This document shows positions 9,876 to 21,690 of a stretch of DNA of 64,000 nt, one piece after another. The position numbers and the translations under genes are program-made. Position 1 is the stretch's first letter. Each line of letters starts with the position of its first letter. The notes under the pieces were generated by a model. The model was given only the letters and a program-made list of their open reading frames with translations. It made no database searches and had not been told where the DNA came from. The stretch comes from Cyrtodaria siliqua (Eukaryota > Mollusca > Bivalvia > Adapedonta > Hiatellidae). The DNA is taken from positions 62,001 to 126,000 of the forward strand of contig JAWPHD010007150.1 in assembly GCA_037043455.1 (NCBI GenBank), read 5' to 3'.

Positions 9876-11857
9876 ATGGAAAGATTATTAGAAGGTAAAA
9901 TGCAAAAATCAAGTGAACTTGTTAAAGATGTTGCAAATAAAATTATTCAAAAAAAAATAGAAAATGGATCTAGTCGTAATTTATACAAAGAAGTATTTAA
10001 ACCGGTAACTACTCTCCTAAATTACTATGTAATATTCTAAGTATTTTAAACGAAGTGGTATTGTGTCTAGAATTGAAAGTTGGCTTTCAGAAGGAAGTGG
10101 TTGGACGATTGATTCAGTTGATGCACATTATGCAAATCGGGTAATGTATAAGCCTTTACGAGGTAGCTCTTATTTAGATTTACCGAAAGAACTGCAACAC
10201 CACAAAAAGGTTTAATAAATATAAAAAAATATATAAAACGATAATGAATGCTTTAGATGGTGTCATTTTGCTTATAAATTTCCAGATAAAACAAATTCTG
10301 AGAGAGTATCAAATTATAAAAAGCATATTGGAGATCTAAATTGCAAAGGAATTACATTTCCCGTTACTATAAAACAGATTCCAAAACTAGAAAATCGAAA
10401 TAATATACGTTTTAATATATTTGGATATAAAAATGAGCATGTATAGATTTTGTATATATATATATATATATGAAAAAAATACAGCAGACAATATTTGTGA
10501 CATGCTTTTAATTGGCGAGAAAGAAAAACAGTCATTATGTATGGAACTAAGGACTTTATTAGGAGAAAAAATTATTTTGCAAGAGATGCTTGCCATGCTT
10601 TACATTAGAAAAAGTTTTTAAAAAACACGAGCCTGATTGCCTTTCACTTTAACTGAAGACATTTCTTTAGCTCTTAAAAACCGTAAGAAATTAAGGGGAA
10701 ATATTCTTAAAGTAGCAAAAAAAAATATTAAAAGAATTGCAATAAAAAGTTTTGGGTAGGTTCCATTTAGTCGGTAGGTCGGTCAAGCTCAGCAAACCAA
10801 CACAAATACATAGAATATTACAGTTTGATGAATCAGAGTGGCTAACAGTGTACATAGACTTAAACACTACTAAAAGAACAGTAGGGAAAATGCTTTTGAA
10901 AAAAAGATTTCTTGAAACTAATGAACATATCAGTTTTTGGTAAGACTATGGACAATTTGAGAAAGAGAGTTAATGTCAAATTAAATCATGATGAGGAGGT
11001 CCTTTTAAAATATGCAGCAATACCTTCATTTATTTCTTTTAAAATGTTTAATGAAAATTTATTTGCCATAAGCAGAATAAAAGAAAAACTAATTTTAGAT
11101 CGCCCATGTTATAAAGAGTATGGGAAACGGCCGAACACGTTAACTATGAAATATTGCAGTCTCGGCTTGATTAAAACCGTATTGCTTCCGTTCACGCCCC
11201 CTAGCCGCGGGTTGAGCAAAACTCAATATTAATATAAAAACAACAACAACAATAGTACAGAATTGTAACCATCCCGAAGATGCCATGCATATGGCGGTGG
11301 ACATGCTATATTTAATGTCATCATGTTGGTATGTGTATTTTAGATATTATATATTTGATGTATGATTTCCATTACAACTACATGTACATTAAAAATAATT
11401 ATGGTAAAAAAGCTAAATTGTTGTTTACCGATACGGATTATTTAGGCTATGAAATTAAAACAAAAGATGCGTATGCAGATTTGTATAAGGATAAACAACT
11501 TTTTGATAATAGTGATTATAATCCAAAAAAATCAGTTTCATTTCAACGACAATTAAAGTGAAAGATAACACTTGTGGAACATCCATTGTTGAACGTGTTG
11601 GGCAACGAGGTAAACTATATTCATACTTATTAGATAATGAGACTGGTACAAAGAAATGTAAGGTTATTAAAATATGTGTTGTAAAGAAAAATATAACTCA
11701 TGGTAACTATAAGAAACTTGTTTTACAGCAACAGAACGTTGTTAGATCAAAAAAGCACAACCTAAACAGTTATGTAATAAACAAGAAATGTTTGTCATAT
11801 TTCGTTGATAGAAAGTACATACTAGATAATGGACAAAACACATTAGCGTATAAGTAA
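9876..11857 (+). pseudogene. Family-B (protein-primed type) DNA polymerase remnant
   Basis: Polintons code a protein-primed family-B polymerase that replicates the element. Recognisable blocks in order: 'SGWTIDSVDAHYANRVMYKP' and GSSYLDLPKEL (about 10050-10200); CFRWCH and 'GITFPVTIKQIPKLENRNNI' (10249-10400); 'TMDNLRKRVNVKLNHDEEVL' and 'SFKMFNENLFAISRIKEKLI' (10940-11115); then DFHYNY and the motif-C region 'AKLLFTDTDYLGYEIKTKD' (11330-11460). The last blocks are 'CKVIKICVVKKNITHGNYKK' and 'DRKYILDNGQNTLAYK', ending at 11857, ten bases before the right TIR. Motif C keeps DTD, but the usual following Ser is Tyr. About 200 bp of unrelated sequence (11118-11325) splits palm blocks, and many stops and shifts break the rest. 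The segment 9876-10040 may be a separate small frame. It is not functional. Confidence 0.75.
11118..11325. other. Insertion inside the polymerase remnant
   Basis: Polymerase-like sequence stops at CYKEY and resumes at VGMCILD about 208 bp later. The intervening sequence is locally GC-richer ('cacgccccctagccgcgggt') than its surroundings and has no polymerase match. No TIR or TSD was identified, so its type is unknown. Confidence 0.5.
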
Positions 11858-11867
11858 ATTGAATATG

Positions 11868-12208
11868 ATATGTATAGCGATGATGAAGACTACTGTTCGG
11901 TTCCGTCTGACTTTGCTTGTTGATTTCAAATGTGTTGGTTATTAGTTATTTATAAAAAGGAGACTGTGGTTTAAAATAATCTAACCTATAGTATAGACAA
12001 AAATAATATTTTTTTAATTGATAAACCAGATTGGTGAGTAGTATAGAAATCAAGCAGTTTATATAGTTACAGGAGCGTCTGGTATCAAGTATGCCCTCGT
12101 CATTTAGCGTTTGTATCTTACATTAATGACGCTGGAGACAACTTGAATTTTTTTTGTTTAGCCGTCGCGAGGGGAAAACTGTCCTTATACCCCAGTTTCT
12201 ATACTACT
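11868..12208 (-). repeat. Right TIR of Polinton-type element
   Basis: Inverted copy of 4092-4460, ending in ATACTACT. It lacks the ~35-bp insertion present in the left copy and starts ten bases after the polymerase stop codon. Confidence 0.88.
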
Positions 12209-13310
12209 AAGAACAATCCGAACTCCTTCAATTTCCGTAGCAGTCGGTGTTTAAAGAAATCAACCCGCCAAATAACGGCAAAATTACACTACAAAACTGT
12301 TTTATCAAAACTCTATCCAGGTGTTCAGATCATATAATAATGTTTATGTGCCGATTAAAAGTATAGGTTTATTCACGGGTTCTTAAATGCTCGTGATAGA
12401 ATGTGCGTAAAATGACCAACGAGTAACTTTTAATTCGATGCTCCCTTTTGGTGTTTCACTTTGTTCATACGCTACCCGTGGATGTGGTGGAAGTAACGAC
12501 AGTTTGTGTTGGAATAACGCCTTTATGGGGTGTAAATTTACAGCGAAGGTAAGAAAAGTATAACTTGTTTGTTCTTATTTCCAGAAGTAATTGGCACTCT
12601 CCTATGCAATGTTTTCAAGTTTGTTTGGTATTTTTACAATCCAGAATGTCTTTGTAGACGTGTTTCGGTATTTTTTTTGTGATAACGCCATTGATGTGGT
12701 GGAGGTACTCAGAAAGGAAAGAACATTTTTAAAAATGTAGGTAGCATTTTTAAAGAAGTGTGTTTTCTTGTGTGTTTTTTGCCCATGTATTTTTTAAATC
12801 GCACAAACGCGTTTTTATCGTCCACATGTTGCTTTACGTTCTTGCACATGTAGATATAGCTTTCATGAACATGCCTACTGATTTTTAGTGAAATATTCGG
12901 GAGCATTTCTTATGAACGAAAATAACTATTCAGTTGTTGTCTCACCTGTTCGAAGAGGAAGAAGAACGAAGAGGCATATAAGTATCAAAATCATAAACGA
13001 AGTGATAAATACGTTCGCTGACAATGGAGCGTAGTATTTCATCGGCGGCGGATAGGAAAGATACCAAACAAACTTGAAAACATTGCGCAGGAGAGTGTCA
13101 TTTACTTCACAGAATAATGTACAGCGCGATTTAATGATGACAATGATGTCACAGTTCAGGGACTGTTATTCACTGAGAACATTATTTTTGTTTCATGGAA
13201 AACAATCGAAATCAGATTACCTTCACGAAGTCCATAGATTCCTCCATGACATAGTTGCCCGATATTATGTACGATTGGGAAAATCAGAGACTTTATGAAT
13301 GATCGTCCCA
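12209..13310. other. No gene recognised
   Basis: Intergenic sequence with short frames only. 'gatgtggtgga' occurs near 12482 and again near 12695, hinting at an old duplication of about 200 bp. No coding family recognised. Confidence 0.45.
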
Positions 13311-13520
13311 GGGGAAAACAATGATATGTATGGGGCAGGGGAAAACAATGATATGTATGGGGCATACATATCATTGTTTTTCCCTGGGACCACCGAATTG
13401 TGAGGGAGCATATAGCGTTAGCCATGTCCGTCCGTCCGAGTGTCTGTCCGTCCCAAAAACTCTGTGTGTCTATCTTCAGCCGATTCTTTCGAAACTTTTC
13501 AAGATAGTTACCTATAATGT
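13311..13520. repeat. Hairpin plus 'gtccgtccgtcc' interspersed repeat
   Basis: The block 'gggaaaacaatgatatgtat' occurs twice at 13312-13360 and is followed by its inverse to about 13395, forming a strong stem. Next comes 'agcatatagcgttagccatg' with 'gtccgtccg', the head of an interspersed family seen again near 34200 and 47400. Confidence 0.65.
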
Positions 13521-13759
13521 CAAGATGTGCATATAGATTTCGTGTTAAAATCGATATAGAATTATCGGAGCTACGGTCCCTTTTTCGTACAATTTTACGT
13601 TTTTCGCTGATTTCAGTGGGGGCATCCGTGTCCCATGGACATAGTTTTATTTGTGTTTTGTATATACAGTTGATTAAAACACTTAATGTACCCACGTACA
13701 AACCTCTTTATCTTAATTCCTGCGCAATATTTCGTGCAAATGGGCTATTGTACAAATTA

Positions 13760-13930
13760 GATTCCCAAACTCGTTGTAGCCTAGTGGATACGACCTAGTG
13801 TGTTAGCGCTACAGATCTCTGCCCCGTGGGGGTTCGCTACCTGCCTGGTGGGGGTGTATCTAATGGGAAATGTCATCCTTCATAGTATCTGTCTCGGAGG
13901 TCGCTGTTCCTATATAACTAGTCCTTGAGC
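13760..13930 (+). mobile_element. tRNA-derived SINE copy
   Basis: An A-box-like 'tgtagcctagtggatac' and a B-box-like 'gggggttcgctacc' are spaced as in a tRNA gene, followed by a non-tRNA body ending 'ggtcgctgttcctatata'. The body matches 21580-21690, so the two are copies of one family lying just outside the 14058-21408 element, in the same orientation. Confidence 0.6.
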
Positions 13931-14057
13931 TGGCTCTAGACCCCCTCCCCCACCCTTACCCCTGGGGGAAATTTTTTAGAGTATGATTTTCTGAAAGTTC
14001 ATACAAAAAGTTTCAAAATGAGACTTGTCTGACATCTGAGCTTTGGGGCGTTGGGGC

Positions 14058-15300
14058 GTTGGGGCGTTTGTGTGTAACGCACGTGACAACTACGTTACCA
14101 TAACAATTGCAAAACACCTTCAATACATTTGATTATGAGTAAAAAATGTGCATATGAACAACAAATACTACCAATATTTATGTCATTTATGAATTGTTTA
14201 ATTTAGACAGCCTTTTCAACATAATGAAAATATGAAAATATACTGTAGTCATAAATACAGTTAATAATAACTAGACCGTAAGTTACCAAAAGACGCAATC
14301 CCCACTCTGGGTGAATTTTGAAGGATATATTTTCCTGAAAGGGAATGCATTTGCTACAAAATGAAGTATGTTTGCCAAATGAGAGTGGGGACATAAGAAT
14401 GTGACATCCATTTGAAATACGTTACCATTATCATGTTTTGAAAATGTAATACTCAAAAAGTGTTTATATGCAACAAAACGGTATGTATATTTTATATTAT
14501 TTATCAAACATTTTAAAAAACAAAATCTAATGCAATTAAAACAAATTTCCAAAAGACAATGTAGTTTACGTTACGTGACATAAAAAGTGTACGTTACCAT
14601 TTAAAGTTATTGTTCTTACATATTCAATGTTTCCAGAAATAAAGGCTCTAGTTCTTTTTACTGAAACAGTGACTATCTTAATAATACAATTATATTAATT
14701 AAATGAATATATAAAAGAATGAATAACAAATAAATAAAATGTGTGAATGAATGAATGAATGGTGTTTTACGGCACATCGACACATAATTAGGTCATATTG
14801 TGCGCACAAACTGATGAAAGATGAAGAAATTAAGTAATTAAAAATTAATGTAAATATATAAAGATAAAACTATTTACAAATAAGGGTATTTGTAATATGG
14901 TAGTAATATGGTAGTAATATGGTAGTAATATAAACTTTATATGTGTGTATATATATAGAGAGAGAGAGTGTTACGATATGTAAAATAAACACGAACATTA
15001 CGTTACCATTTAAAGTTACATGTAATATTGGGCGTTTCAAGAAATAAAGGTGCTAGTATTTTAAATGCGATTTTTTTCTAATTTTATGTAATTCATTAGT
15101 ATAAGTAAATAACGAATATACTGTCTAAAAATAATTTAAATATATAATAAATAAATAAATACTATAAAATGGTTCATAAATCAAAAAAATAGTAATTGCA
15201 CATTAAAATATTGGGAGCTTATCCGTTATTGAAATTTGTAATTTTTACTAGTTATGGCATCTTCCCTTTGTTATAATGTATCCTGCTTTTGAGACTAACC
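14058..15300 (+). repeat. Left subterminal repeat region
   Basis: Contains several 'acgttacc' motifs. Two direct copies of 'cgttaccatttaaagtta' followed by 'agaaataaaggctctagt' or 'agaaataaaggtgctagt' start near 14592 and 15002, about 410 bp apart. Otherwise AT-rich with no gene seen. Confidence 0.6.
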
Positions 15301-15414
15301 CTAAAGAATAATCCAATGTAAGTTAGTATTGCCTTATTCTGATTACTAGTATTTGGACAATACTAATAATACTAACTCTTATCAAAGACAGACACAAAGG
15401 AAAATGACCTTGAC

Positions 15415-18322
15415 ATGCATAATGAGGGCCTCCCACTGTAGACATAATGAGGGCCTCCCACTGCAGACATAATGAGGGCCTCCCACTGCAGACATAATGA
15501 GGGCCTCCCACTGCAGACATAATGAGGGCCTCCCACTGTAGACATAATGAGGGCCTCCCACTGCAGACATAATGAGGGCCTCCCACTGTAGACATAATGA
15601 GGGCCTCCCACTGCAGACATAATGATGGCCTCCCACTGCAGACATAATGATGGCCTCCCACTGCAGACATTCCACTGTAGACATAATGAGGGCCTCCCAT
15701 TGTAGACATAATGAGGGCCTCCCACTGTAGACATAATGAGGGCCTCCCACTGCAGACATAATGATGGCCTCCCACTGCAGACATTCCACTGTAGACATAA
15801 TGAGGGCCTCCCACTGTAGACATAATGAGGGCCTCCCACTGTAGACATAATAAGGACCTTCAACTGTAGACATAATGAGGGCCTCCCACTGTAGACATAA
15901 TAAGGGCCTCCCACCGTAGACATAATGAGGGCCTCCCACAGTAGACATAATGAGGGCCTCCCACTGTAGACATAATGAGGGCCTCCCACTGTAGACATAA
16001 TAAGGACCTTCAACTGTAGACATAATGAGGGCCTCCCACTGTAGACATAATAAGGGCCTCCCACCGTAGACATAATGAGGGCCTCCCACAGTAGACATAA
16101 TGAGGGCCTCCCACTGTAGACATAATAAGGACCTTCAACTGTAGACATAATGATGGCCTCCCACTGCAGACATTCCACTGTAGACATAATGAGGGCCTCC
16201 CACTGTAGACATAATGAGGGCCTCCCACTGTAGACATAATAAGGACCTTCAACTGTAGACATAATGAGGGCCTCCCACTGTAGACATAATAAGGGCCTCC
16301 CACCGTAGACATAATGAGGGCCTCCCACAGTAGACATAATGAGGGCCTCCCACAGTAGACATAATGAGGGCCTCCCACTGTAGACATAATAAGGACCTTC
16401 AACTGTAGACATAATGAGGGCCTCCCACTGTAGACATAATGAGGGCCTCCCACTGTAGACATAATGAGGGCCTCCCACTGTAGACATAATGAGGGCCTCC
16501 CACTGCAGACATAATGATGGCCTCCCACTGCAGACATAATGATGGCCTCCCACTGCAGACATTCCACTGTAGACATAATGAGGGCCTCCCACTGTAGACA
16601 TAATGAGGGCCTCCCACTGTAGACATAATGAGGGCCTCCCACTGTAGACATAATGAGGGCCTCCCACTGCAGACATAATGATGGCCTCCCACTGCAGACA
16701 TTCCACTGTAGACATAATGAGGGCCTCCCACTGTAGACATAATGAGGGCCTCCCACTGTAGACATAATAAGGACCTTCAACTGTAGACATAATGAGGGCC
16801 TCCCACTGTAGACATAATAAGGGCCTCCCACCGTAGACATAATGAGGGCCTCCCACAGTAGACATAATGAGGGCCTCCCACTGTAGACATAATAAGGACC
16901 TTCAACTGTAGACATAATGAGGGCCTCCCACTGTAGACATAATGAGGGCCTCCCACTGTAGACATAATAAGGACCTTCAACTGTAGACATAATGAGGGCC
17001 TCCCACCTTAGACATAATGAGGGCCTCCCACAGTAGACATAATGAGGGCCTCCCACCTTAGACATAATGAGGGCCTCCCACTGTAGACATAATGAGGGCC
17101 TCCCACAGTAGACATAATGAGGGCCTCCCACTGTAGACATAATAAGGACCTTCAACTGTAGACATAATGAGGGCCTCCCACTGTAGACATAATGAGGGCC
17201 TCCCACTGTAGACATAATAAGGGCCTCCCACTGTAGACATAATGAGGGCCTCCCACTGCAGACATAATGAGGGCCTCCCACTGTAGACATAATGAGGGCC
17301 TCCCACTGTAGACATAATAAGGACCTTCAACTGTAGACATAATGAGGGCCTCCCACAGTAGACATAATGAGGGCCTCCCATGGTAGACATGATGAGGGCC
17401 TCCCACTATAGACTTAATGAGGGCCTCCCACTGTAGACAAAATGAGGGCCTCCCACAGTAGACATAATAAGGGCCTCCCACCGTAGACATAATGAGGGCC
17501 TCCCATGGTAGACATGATGAGGGCCTCCCACTATAGACTTAATGAGGGCCTCCCACTGTAGACAAAATGAGGGCCTCCCACAGTAGACATAATAAGGGCC
17601 TCCCACCGTAGACATAATGAGGGCCTCCCATGGAAGACATGATGAGGGCCTCCCACCGTAGACATAATGAGGGCCTCCCATGGTAGACATGATGAGGGCC
17701 TCCCACTATAGACTTAATGAGGGCCTCCCACTGTAGACAAAATGAGGGCCTCCCACAGTAGACATAATAAGGGCCTCCCACCGTAGACATAATGAGGGCC
17801 TCCCATTGTAGACATAATGAGGGCCTCCCACTATAGACTTAATGAGGGCCTCCCACTGTAGACATAATGAGGGCCTCCCACTGTAGACTTAATTAGGGCC
17901 TCCCACCATAGACATAATGAGGGCTTCCCACCATACACATAATGAGGGCCTCCCACTGTAGACATAATGAGGGCTTCCCACTGTAGACATAATGAGGGCC
18001 TCCCACCTTAGACATAATGAGGGCCTCCCACTGTATACATAATGAGGGCCTCCCATTGTAGACATGAGGGCTTCCCACTGTAGACATAATGAGGGCCTCC
18101 CAATGTAGAAATAATGAGGGCCATAATGAGGGCCTCCCAATTTAGACGTAATGAGGGGCCCCTATTGTAGACATGAGGGCTTCCCACTGTAGACATAATG
18201 AGGGCCTCCCACTGTAGACATAATGAGGGCTTCCCACCATAGACATAATGAGGGCCTCCCACTGTAGAAATAATGAGGGCCTCCCACTGTAGACATAATG
18301 AGGGCCTCCCACTGTAGACATA
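15415..18322. repeat. 25-bp satellite, about 115 copies
   Basis: The unit core is 'gacataatgagggcctccca' plus five bases. Recurrent variant units ('aaggaccttcaactgtag', 'cagacattccactg' with a 12-13-bp deletion, 'ccaccgtag', 'ccacagtag') recur in the same order several times, showing higher-order duplication. Because 25 is not a multiple of 3, the minus strand has no stops in any of the three frames and yields spurious frames up to 497 codons with a 25-residue period. The right third (17,350-18,322) is more diverged than the left. Confidence 0.93.
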
Positions 18323-18589
18323 TATTTTCACTCTACCGCCTATGTCCAATGTTCTTTGAGTATGACCATTGAAACTAGCCAGACACATTCCTGACACAGC
18401 CAATCCCCGGGTCAAATGAACTTCTCTAAAACAGGAGACTCAGACTCCCTGTTCCACTAGTCACATAACTATTCGTTAACTTTCAGCCAACATGCAAATG
18501 TTCAGGGTAACATCACTGGATTCAGTAGAAAGTATGCAGCATACCGGTAATACCACTGGTGCATTATACATCAATGTAGAGCAAAGCTG

Positions 18590-20275
18590 CTAGAGGCCAC
18601 TCTCCAGATGGCAAATATGGCATCAGAAGTTATTTCTTCGCGCAAAGAGCCGCATCCATCCCAAACAAAGAACAACGAGAAAGACTTGAGAAGAGCCACG
18701 GAATCTATCATCGGTTTCACAAACCCCATTCCGAGTTCATATCAATGACTATGAGCTGTACTGCTGATCGTTCGGTATTCCAGCATAGACAGATGTTGCT
18801 GATGATCTATTACTGCATCAGGCTGAAAAGACTATGACATATTTGTCAATGACTTGTTAACTGACACGCCGATCCGATATATAACACACTATATTTGGGT
18901 AATTGTTCCTTTATTGATCAGGCATAAGACAGATCTTAAGTTCAAACTATCAGATCCTCTAGGCTCAGTACCATGGCCCCTTGCAACAGCTGGTGGCAAT
19001 TCACCCTTGCAACAGCTGGTGGCAATTCACCCTTGCAACAGCTGGTGGCAATTCAGTTAAAACTGACAAAGCCAAATTGCTCTACTGCTTAGAAGTATCA
19101 GTTGAGCCAGCTACACAACGACCTAATGAATATACTGTGTATGTGTGTGTGAAGGTAACACAACACCTCACAGTCAGTCATCATTCAGTTCCCGTCACGT
19201 TTGACGATTTGGCAGAGCTGGTGTTTTACATACTTACCAACACACCTTGAGTCGACTTTGTGACAGACATTTGCGTCCCTATATCTATCAAGTAGTTTGA
19301 GTGCAAGAGGCGAGGTGAACTCCAACTTTCCTGTTGTCAGGGTCTAAATTGTGATTTGAAGAGTTACATGAGTAATCACGACAATACGACACAATTCATT
19401 AATCTCATTGCGGCCAGTGGAAATCAGACAGATGTGCACCAAACCTCCAAGGCCATGAAACCTACTTTGTCTGGGGAAAAAATGTCTCTGGCTTCAACTG
19501 ATGGTCAGGGAGATCTGTTTTCACCATAGGAGGAAGCAGACATCAGAATGAACACTATAAATCCTCACCAATATCAGAAACAATCGTGGTGCGTTCTCCT
19601 GACACAAACATACTGATCCTGCTTTCAAAATTTGTTTCAGTAATACAACCGTATGTCGCATTTGGCACTGGGATGATTAAAAAGGGAGATGTTGAATGTG
19701 AAACAAATTGTTGAGGTTAGGAGGCCTGATATTTGCTCTTTGCTACCCACTTTACAAGCTGTGTTACAACAAGCGGCTTTGTAGGGAGAGGCAAGGCTGT
19801 TCCATTGAAGATGATTAAAAACCACAGAGAGTTTGTGTCAATTTGGATTGCTCGAACAGCAGCATGAATATTCGGATGATCTTCAAAAAAAAGTACGGAG
19901 ATCACGAATAGGTTAATAGTGTGCTGCCTATTTACACGGATGTCAAATACATTTTCGCGAAAACTCAAAGGCCACAACTAGAGTTTTTTGCCGCCGTGTC
20001 AATTTTCTATAATCATGCATTGAACATGCACACTTTCAAGTGTTGTTGTGGCACCATACTAACCAACATTAACCAGGCCTGCCAGACACAGAAACAAATG
20101 AGAGAAGATAAAGTTATTGAATTTCACTGGACTATTGGTGATATTGCGTCCCAATAGTTCAAAGAGCCTGACACTGAAGAAGGAAGCAATAATGGGCGGG
20201 AAGATATGGAAGCCAACAAACTGATTGATATTGAGTTTGATGAAAGTGTTGACGGTGTATAAAGGAATTATGAGC
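18590..20275 (+). pseudogene. Decayed transposon-associated gene (GxGKAVPLK family)
   Basis: Translated pieces follow the order of a protein family abundant in uncharacterised mollusc, cnidarian and fish proteins (recognised from memory). They are 'EKDLRRATESIIGFTNPIPS' (about 18690); 'FKLSDPLGSVPWPLATAGGN' (18935); 'FDDLAELVFYILTNTP' (19200); an EEAD motif (19530); 'VVVRSPDTNILILL' (19587); GRGKAVPLKMIKNHREFVS (19770); and 'AKTQRPQLEFF' with 'MREDKVIEFHWTIGDI' at the end (19960-20150). Spaced acidic motifs (EEAD, PDT-N where relatives have D) suggest a nuclease or transposase-like active site, by inference. Many frameshifts and stops and an internal 26-bp triplication show it is dead. It lies inside the 14058-21408 element and may be its former transposase. 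Confidence 0.6.
18981..19056 (+). repeat. 26-bp triplication
   Basis: Three head-to-tail copies of a 26-bp unit beginning 'ttgcaacagctggtggcaat', inside the decayed gene at the WPLATAGG-coding stretch. As 26 is not a multiple of 3, the expansion alone disrupts the frame. Confidence 0.9.
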
Positions 20276-20478
20276 TCAAATGATGCAATATATTTCCATG
20301 AAAATGCATGCTATCTCACAGAGCTATACATTTATATTTGTTAGTAACGTATTAAAGTAAAGTTCAAATCATTTAGTGAATATGTTGAAATTGCTTAATT
20401 TGTTACATTTGAATAATATATGAATACATTACCAGTTAAACTTATGCATATAATTTGCTATTTTTTTTTTTGAATTTG

Positions 20479-21408
20479 GTAACGTAAAAAATACGGAAAA
20501 GTCGTGTAAATTATATGCAAACTTCATTTCATTCATTGCTTGTCTAAATATATGTTGTTACCATCGATGATGTGTAGAGGAATGTTGTATTAACATCTTT
20601 ATAAGCTATTTGGCTGAATTTTTTAGATTTCGGGTAACACACGGAAATTTATTATTAATTACTTAAAACAACACACAATGTAACGGACAATACAAAACCA
20701 AACATTGTTTGTCTATAATAATAATAATAATAATAATAATAACTAAGATGTTTTTAAATATCTTTTGGATATAAAACATATATGTTCTTAATTTCTTAAG
20801 CAAAACACCTTCATTCAACAAGGTAACGTAAATTACAGTAACGTAGGCTCAATAGCGCAGGTATCAAAGGTATAAACATTAAGCGAAACAAAATTTTATA
20901 GCATAAAAAGCATAAATAATGTTCAAAATGAGTTCAATCAATTATGTCTAAAGGAATGTTGCAATAAAGCTTTAATAGTTCATTCGATGATTTGTTCTAA
21001 TTTCTTTTAACATGCGGACAATAGAAAGTGATTTAAAAACACACAATGTAACGGCCATTACAAGAACCAAAGATTATTAACATCATGAGTACGTATGTCT
21101 GTGATATGTGTAAGGTTTGGAATAATTGTCGGACGTAAATCATCATTAATGTTCTTAATGTATTACGTTAAAATAAAGAATAAAACAAGGTAACGTAAAT
21201 TACGGTAACGTAGGCTTAGTAACGCAGGTATCCAAGGTATAAAAAGTAAGTGAAACGAAAGTTTGTATTATAAAAGTCATAAATAATGAAGACAATTTAA
21301 AATACAAACCCTTTCGTCCATACATTTTTAGTCTTCAAAATGCAGTAAAATTAATCATTATTTTATAGGTAATGTATTCTACATCCTGTAACACGATAAA
21401 GCCCCAAC
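20479..21408 (-). repeat. Right subterminal repeat region
   Basis: Contains 'ggtaacgtaaattac' at about 20822 and 21189. Each starts a ~100-bp direct repeat ('gtaacgtaggct', 'gcaggtat', 'cataaataatg') 367 bp apart. Further GGTAAC motifs and a (TAA)n run at about 20715-20743 also lie here or just upstream. Confidence 0.65.
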
Positions 21409-21539
21409 ACTCAGGTGCATACATAATGGGCTTTCATAAAAATAGGGTCTACAAAATTCCCTCCGTGGGCGGGGGTGGGGGATTGGGTTTGGGTTGGGGA
21501 GGGTTACCTTATTAGCTCACGGCCTAAACATAATATGAC

Positions 21540-21690
21540 GTGTTAACTCGTTGGAGCTCAGTGCGCCTTAGAGATACAGACCTCTGCGCCGCGTTAGTTT
21601 GCTCTCTGTCGGATTCATGATTGGGAAACTGCATCATTCATCTTATCTCCATGTGAGGTTGCTGTTCCTATAATATACGTGAAATACCAT
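21540..21690 (+). mobile_element. Diverged tRNA-derived SINE copy
   Basis: Matches the body of 13760-13930 ('acctctgcgcc', 'gggaaa', 'gaggttgctgttcctata') with many changes. It lies just outside the right end of the large element. Confidence 0.5.

Larger units (their letters stand above)
4092..12208. mobile_element. Decayed Polinton/Maverick-type element
   Basis: An 8,117-bp unit bounded by long TIRs (4092-4460 and 11868-12208) that start AGTAGTAT and end ATACTACT, matching the 5'-AG...CT-3' ends typical of Polintons. Inside are remnants of the hallmark gene set: integrase with chromodomain, virion-like and fibre-like proteins and packaging ATPase on the minus strand, and family-B DNA polymerase on the plus strand. 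The family is usually 15-20 kb, so much is missing: no integrase catalytic core, protease or certain major capsid gene was found. The six bases flanking each end match at only four positions, so no clean TSD is claimed. Every gene is broken, so this is a fossil. Confidence 0.85.
14058..21408. mobile_element. Large decayed DNA transposon with subterminal repeats
   Basis: Candidate ends are GTTGGGGCGTTTG at 14058 and, inverted, AAAGCCCCAAC at about 21398-21408, with weaker similarity continuing inward. Left-flank GTTACC motifs lie at about 14094, 14282, 14421, 14591 and 15001. Inverted GGTAAC motifs lie on the right at about 20479, 20632, 20822 and 21189. Such clustered, inward-facing subterminal repeats are typical transposase-binding sites. 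The interior holds a 25-bp satellite and a decayed transposon-associated gene. Exact ends and any TSD are uncertain. Confidence 0.55.

Noticed and set aside
4086..12214. 6-bp target duplication for the Polinton-type element
   Set aside because: Flanks AAAAGC and AAGAAC match at only four of six positions, so a TSD is not claimed.
15323..18415. Long minus-strand frames (up to 497 codons) with a GGPHYVYSGRPSLC-type repeat
   Set aside because: They are translations of the 25-bp satellite. All three minus frames are open because the unit lacks stops in that strand, and there is no start, splice or domain evidence.
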